From Lasiodiplodia sp. COLG20 (taxonomy: Eukaryota; Ascomycota; Dothideomycetes; Botryosphaeriales; Botryosphaeriaceae): a stretch of 64,000 nt of DNA. The stretch covers positions 1,116,001 through 1,180,000 of the forward strand of contig VNWV01000004.1 of assembly GCA_009801085.1 (NCBI GenBank), in the 5' to 3' direction. Below, one piece after another: positions 62,053 through 64,000 of this stretch; positions within the stretch are counted from its first letter, which is position 1, and each line of letters starts with the position of its first letter. Position numbers and translations under genes: made by a program. Under the pieces are notes generated by a model. The model was not told the DNA's origin. It saw only the letters and a list, made by a program, of their open reading frames with translations, and searched no databases.

Positions 62053-64000
62053 ATGGGTATTCACGGGTCAGCCGCTTCAATGACTCCCCAGTCTACGCGA
62101 CACCGCTAACCGCCTCGTAGCATCTACAAAGAGATCGGCCCCGGAGACCGCATAGCCCTATTGAAGCTTGCCGTGGGCAAGTTCGAAGAGACCGGACGTC
62201 CACTGCGCATCGCCATCGACACATCTATCTGGCTGTTCCAGATCCAATCCGGCAAAGGTGCGTCGCCACCGTCGCCTACAGCATCCCTTCCCTGACACTG
62301 GTTTAGGCGGCACCAACCCTGCGCTTCGCACCTTCTACTACCGCCTATTGCGCCTTCTCTCGCACTCGATCCACCCGCTCTTCGTCTTCGATGGCCCGAA
62401 CAAGCCTCCGTTTAAGCGTAACAAGCGCACCGGCCCCAACGTCGCCTCGATCCCCGAGTTTCTCGCCAAACAGCTGCTGAAACAATTCGGCTTTCCCTTT
62501 CATATCGCTCCTGGCGAGGCGGAAGCCGAATGTGCTCTATTACAACGGGAGGGAATTGTGGATGCTGTCTTGAGCGAGGATGTCGACACCCTCATGTTTG
62601 GAAGCCGCGTTACTCTGCGAAATTGGTCGCCCGAGCAGAAGTCGAGCAAGGTGCCCACACATGTCAATTTGTATGACGCGGAAAAGACGAAGTCTGGCCC
62701 TGCGGGTCTCGATCGGGAGGGCATGATCCTTGTGGCCCTCATGAGCGGAGGAGACTACCTGCCCGAAGGAATTCCCAATTGCGGCCCGAAGCTCGCGTGT
62801 GAGGCCGCTCGAGCTGGTTTCGGCAGCCGGCTGTGTGCCATTGGAAAGAAGGATACTGCTGCTTTGCAGGCTTGGCGCGAATCCCTTATCCATGAGTTAC
62901 GCACCAACGAAAGCAAGTTCTTCAGATGCAAACACAAAGCCCTCGCCATTCCGGACGAGTTTCCTCGTACGGACATACTTGCATACTATACAAAACCAGC
63001 CATCTCTTCGCGGGATGGCTTGGAAAGGCTAAAGAGGAGTCTTCGTTGGGATCAGGAATTGAACTTTCCGGAACTGCGAACCTTCACCGCGGATGCCTTC
63101 GAATGGGTAAAGGTCACCGGAGCGAAGAAATTCATCCGTAACCTTGCCCCAGCACTGCTTGTTCGGAACCTATGCCTGCGTGGCCAAGCCGCCGCTGAAG
63201 ACGCCCTGTCCGAGGACCCTGAGATCATCGCAGCCGACGAAGCAGCACTAGTGACGAGCATCCATGGCAAGCGCCAACACCCTTCGACTGACCACACCAC
63301 CGAACTCCGCATCGCATTTTCGCCTATTGGCATTGTAAATATTGATTTGGATGCCGAAGAGCCGGACGATGAACCGGACCAAGACGAAGACGAGGACGAG
63401 GAGGGATTCGTGGATGAAGACGGCGAAGCGCCGAAGAAACGCGGACCCTACCTCTACGATCCCACCAAATTGGAAAAGATTTGGATTCCCGAAAGCTTTG
63501 TTAAAGTTGGTACGCCACTGAAAGTACAGGATTGGGAGGAGGCTCAGCGGAAGAAAGCTGCACCGAAACCGGCAAAGGTTACGAAGCCTCGTGCCTCAAA
63601 GCCAGCGGCTGCTGGTGGGATGCAAAGAGGAGCTTTGGATCGATTTACTAAAATCACCAAAGCTGGTGCTACCCGCCCATCTGCAAAGCGACGATCTCCT
63701 ACTATCGAAAGACTGGACTTGTCAGGCAGTTCTGAAAAGCCGGATGGCCAACCTGGCAGCTTTCCTGTGGCGCCATTGGCTCAAACGCGGAAGTCATCCA
63801 GAGCGCCAAGTTCACCGCCGCGGACAAGCAAAGAACCTGTCTACATTGACATTCTGTCGTCTTCACCTGCTGCGCCATTTAGGGAAGCGGAATCCCAGCC
63901 TCCACCTGCGGATGAGCATTACGGGTCTTCGAATGCGACAAAACGGGTGCGTACTCTGAAAAGTATCGGCGCATGGACTGGCAGTCGCGCAGATATGCAG
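62053..64000 (+). CDS. GEN1: XPG/Rad2-family Holliday junction resolvase GEN1/Yen1-like (3' end outside window)
   Basis: Structure-specific nuclease of the FEN1/XPG superfamily that resolves four-way junctions late in recombination. Exons: 62053-62066 (14 bases), 62121-62257 and 62307 onward, open to the window edge (about 615 residues seen). The start MGIHGIYKEIGPGDR is typical of this branch. Acidic metal ligands are in place: Asp in AIDTSIWLFQ (about 38), Asp in LFVFDGPNKPPFKR, the Glu pair in GEAEAECALLQ, the Asp pair in LSEDVDTLMFG and Asp in SGGDYLPEG. The region around IWIPESFVKVGTPLKVQDWE may be the chromodomain-like part of GEN1. A Ser/Pro-rich tail follows. FEN1, EXO1 and XPG are less likely because of GGTNPALRTFYYRLLRL and the SGGDYLPEGIPNCGPKLA helix-hairpin. 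Confidence 0.88.

Noticed and set aside
8348..62053. Functional recombination cluster, since RAD52 and GEN1-like are in one window with Ski8/Rec14
   Set aside because: They are tens of kilobases apart with unrelated genes between, and fungi do not usually cluster these genes. Coincidence.
1..64000. tRNA, rRNA, CRISPR arrays, bacterial-type promoters
   Set aside because: I looked for B-box-like GTTCGANTC patterns and regular direct repeats by eye and found none outside coding sequence. A tRNAscan or Rfam run could still reveal something missed.

Overview
This 64 kb window is nuclear DNA of a filamentous ascomycete (Pezizomycotina; the class, perhaps Dothideomycetes, is only a guess). The genes sit on both strands, most are interrupted by 48-70 base GT-AG introns with CTAAC-like branch points, and the families are typical of mould genomes: an AspD/Cdc10 septin, a Rat1 with a zinc knuckle, UstYa, a fungal rhodopsin-like membrane protein and Kex1. 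I assembled exons by hand from splice sites, reading frame and family similarity. 27 protein genes are supported. No rRNA, tRNA, CRISPR array or intact transposon was seen.

Left part (0-36 kb) is dense housekeeping: SKI8, mitochondrial ribosomal protein bL32m, septin CDC10/aspD, guanylate kinase, RAE1, RAD52, KEX1, the endosulfine IGO1, the SPOUT methyltransferase SFM1, a small basic protein, cytosolic IleRS, the tether USO1, the nuclear 5'-3' exonuclease RAT1, a large RWD-PARP-E2 fusion protein and a COG7-like subunit. Functions are independent (RNA decay and export, translation, secretion, recombination). Several pairs are divergent and share short promoters.

Middle part (36-49 kb) is looser: a TLC-domain membrane protein, a rhodopsin-like integral membrane protein, a BTB protein, mitochondrial SerRS and two unknown genes separated by only 43 bases. 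The long gene-free gaps at 28.6-29.9, 37.6-38.8 and 48.2-49.4 kb carry diverged copies of one short inverted-repeat element whose copies differ largely by transitions, as expected of RIP-like decay.

Right part: 49.4-52.3 kb is the most accessory-looking stretch. A UstYa-family (DUF3328) oxidase-like gene lies head to head with a 70-residue secreted peptide gene whose C-terminal half has six tyrosines at exact three-residue spacing. UstYa proteins cyclise tyrosine-containing ribosomal peptides in known dikaritin pathways, so this pair is a candidate, unproven RiPP locus. The window then returns to housekeeping-like genes: an acid-ceramidase-like amidase, a multi-pass membrane protein of unknown function, a 1353-residue AT-hook protein and a GEN1/Yen1-like Holliday junction resolvase that runs off the right edge.
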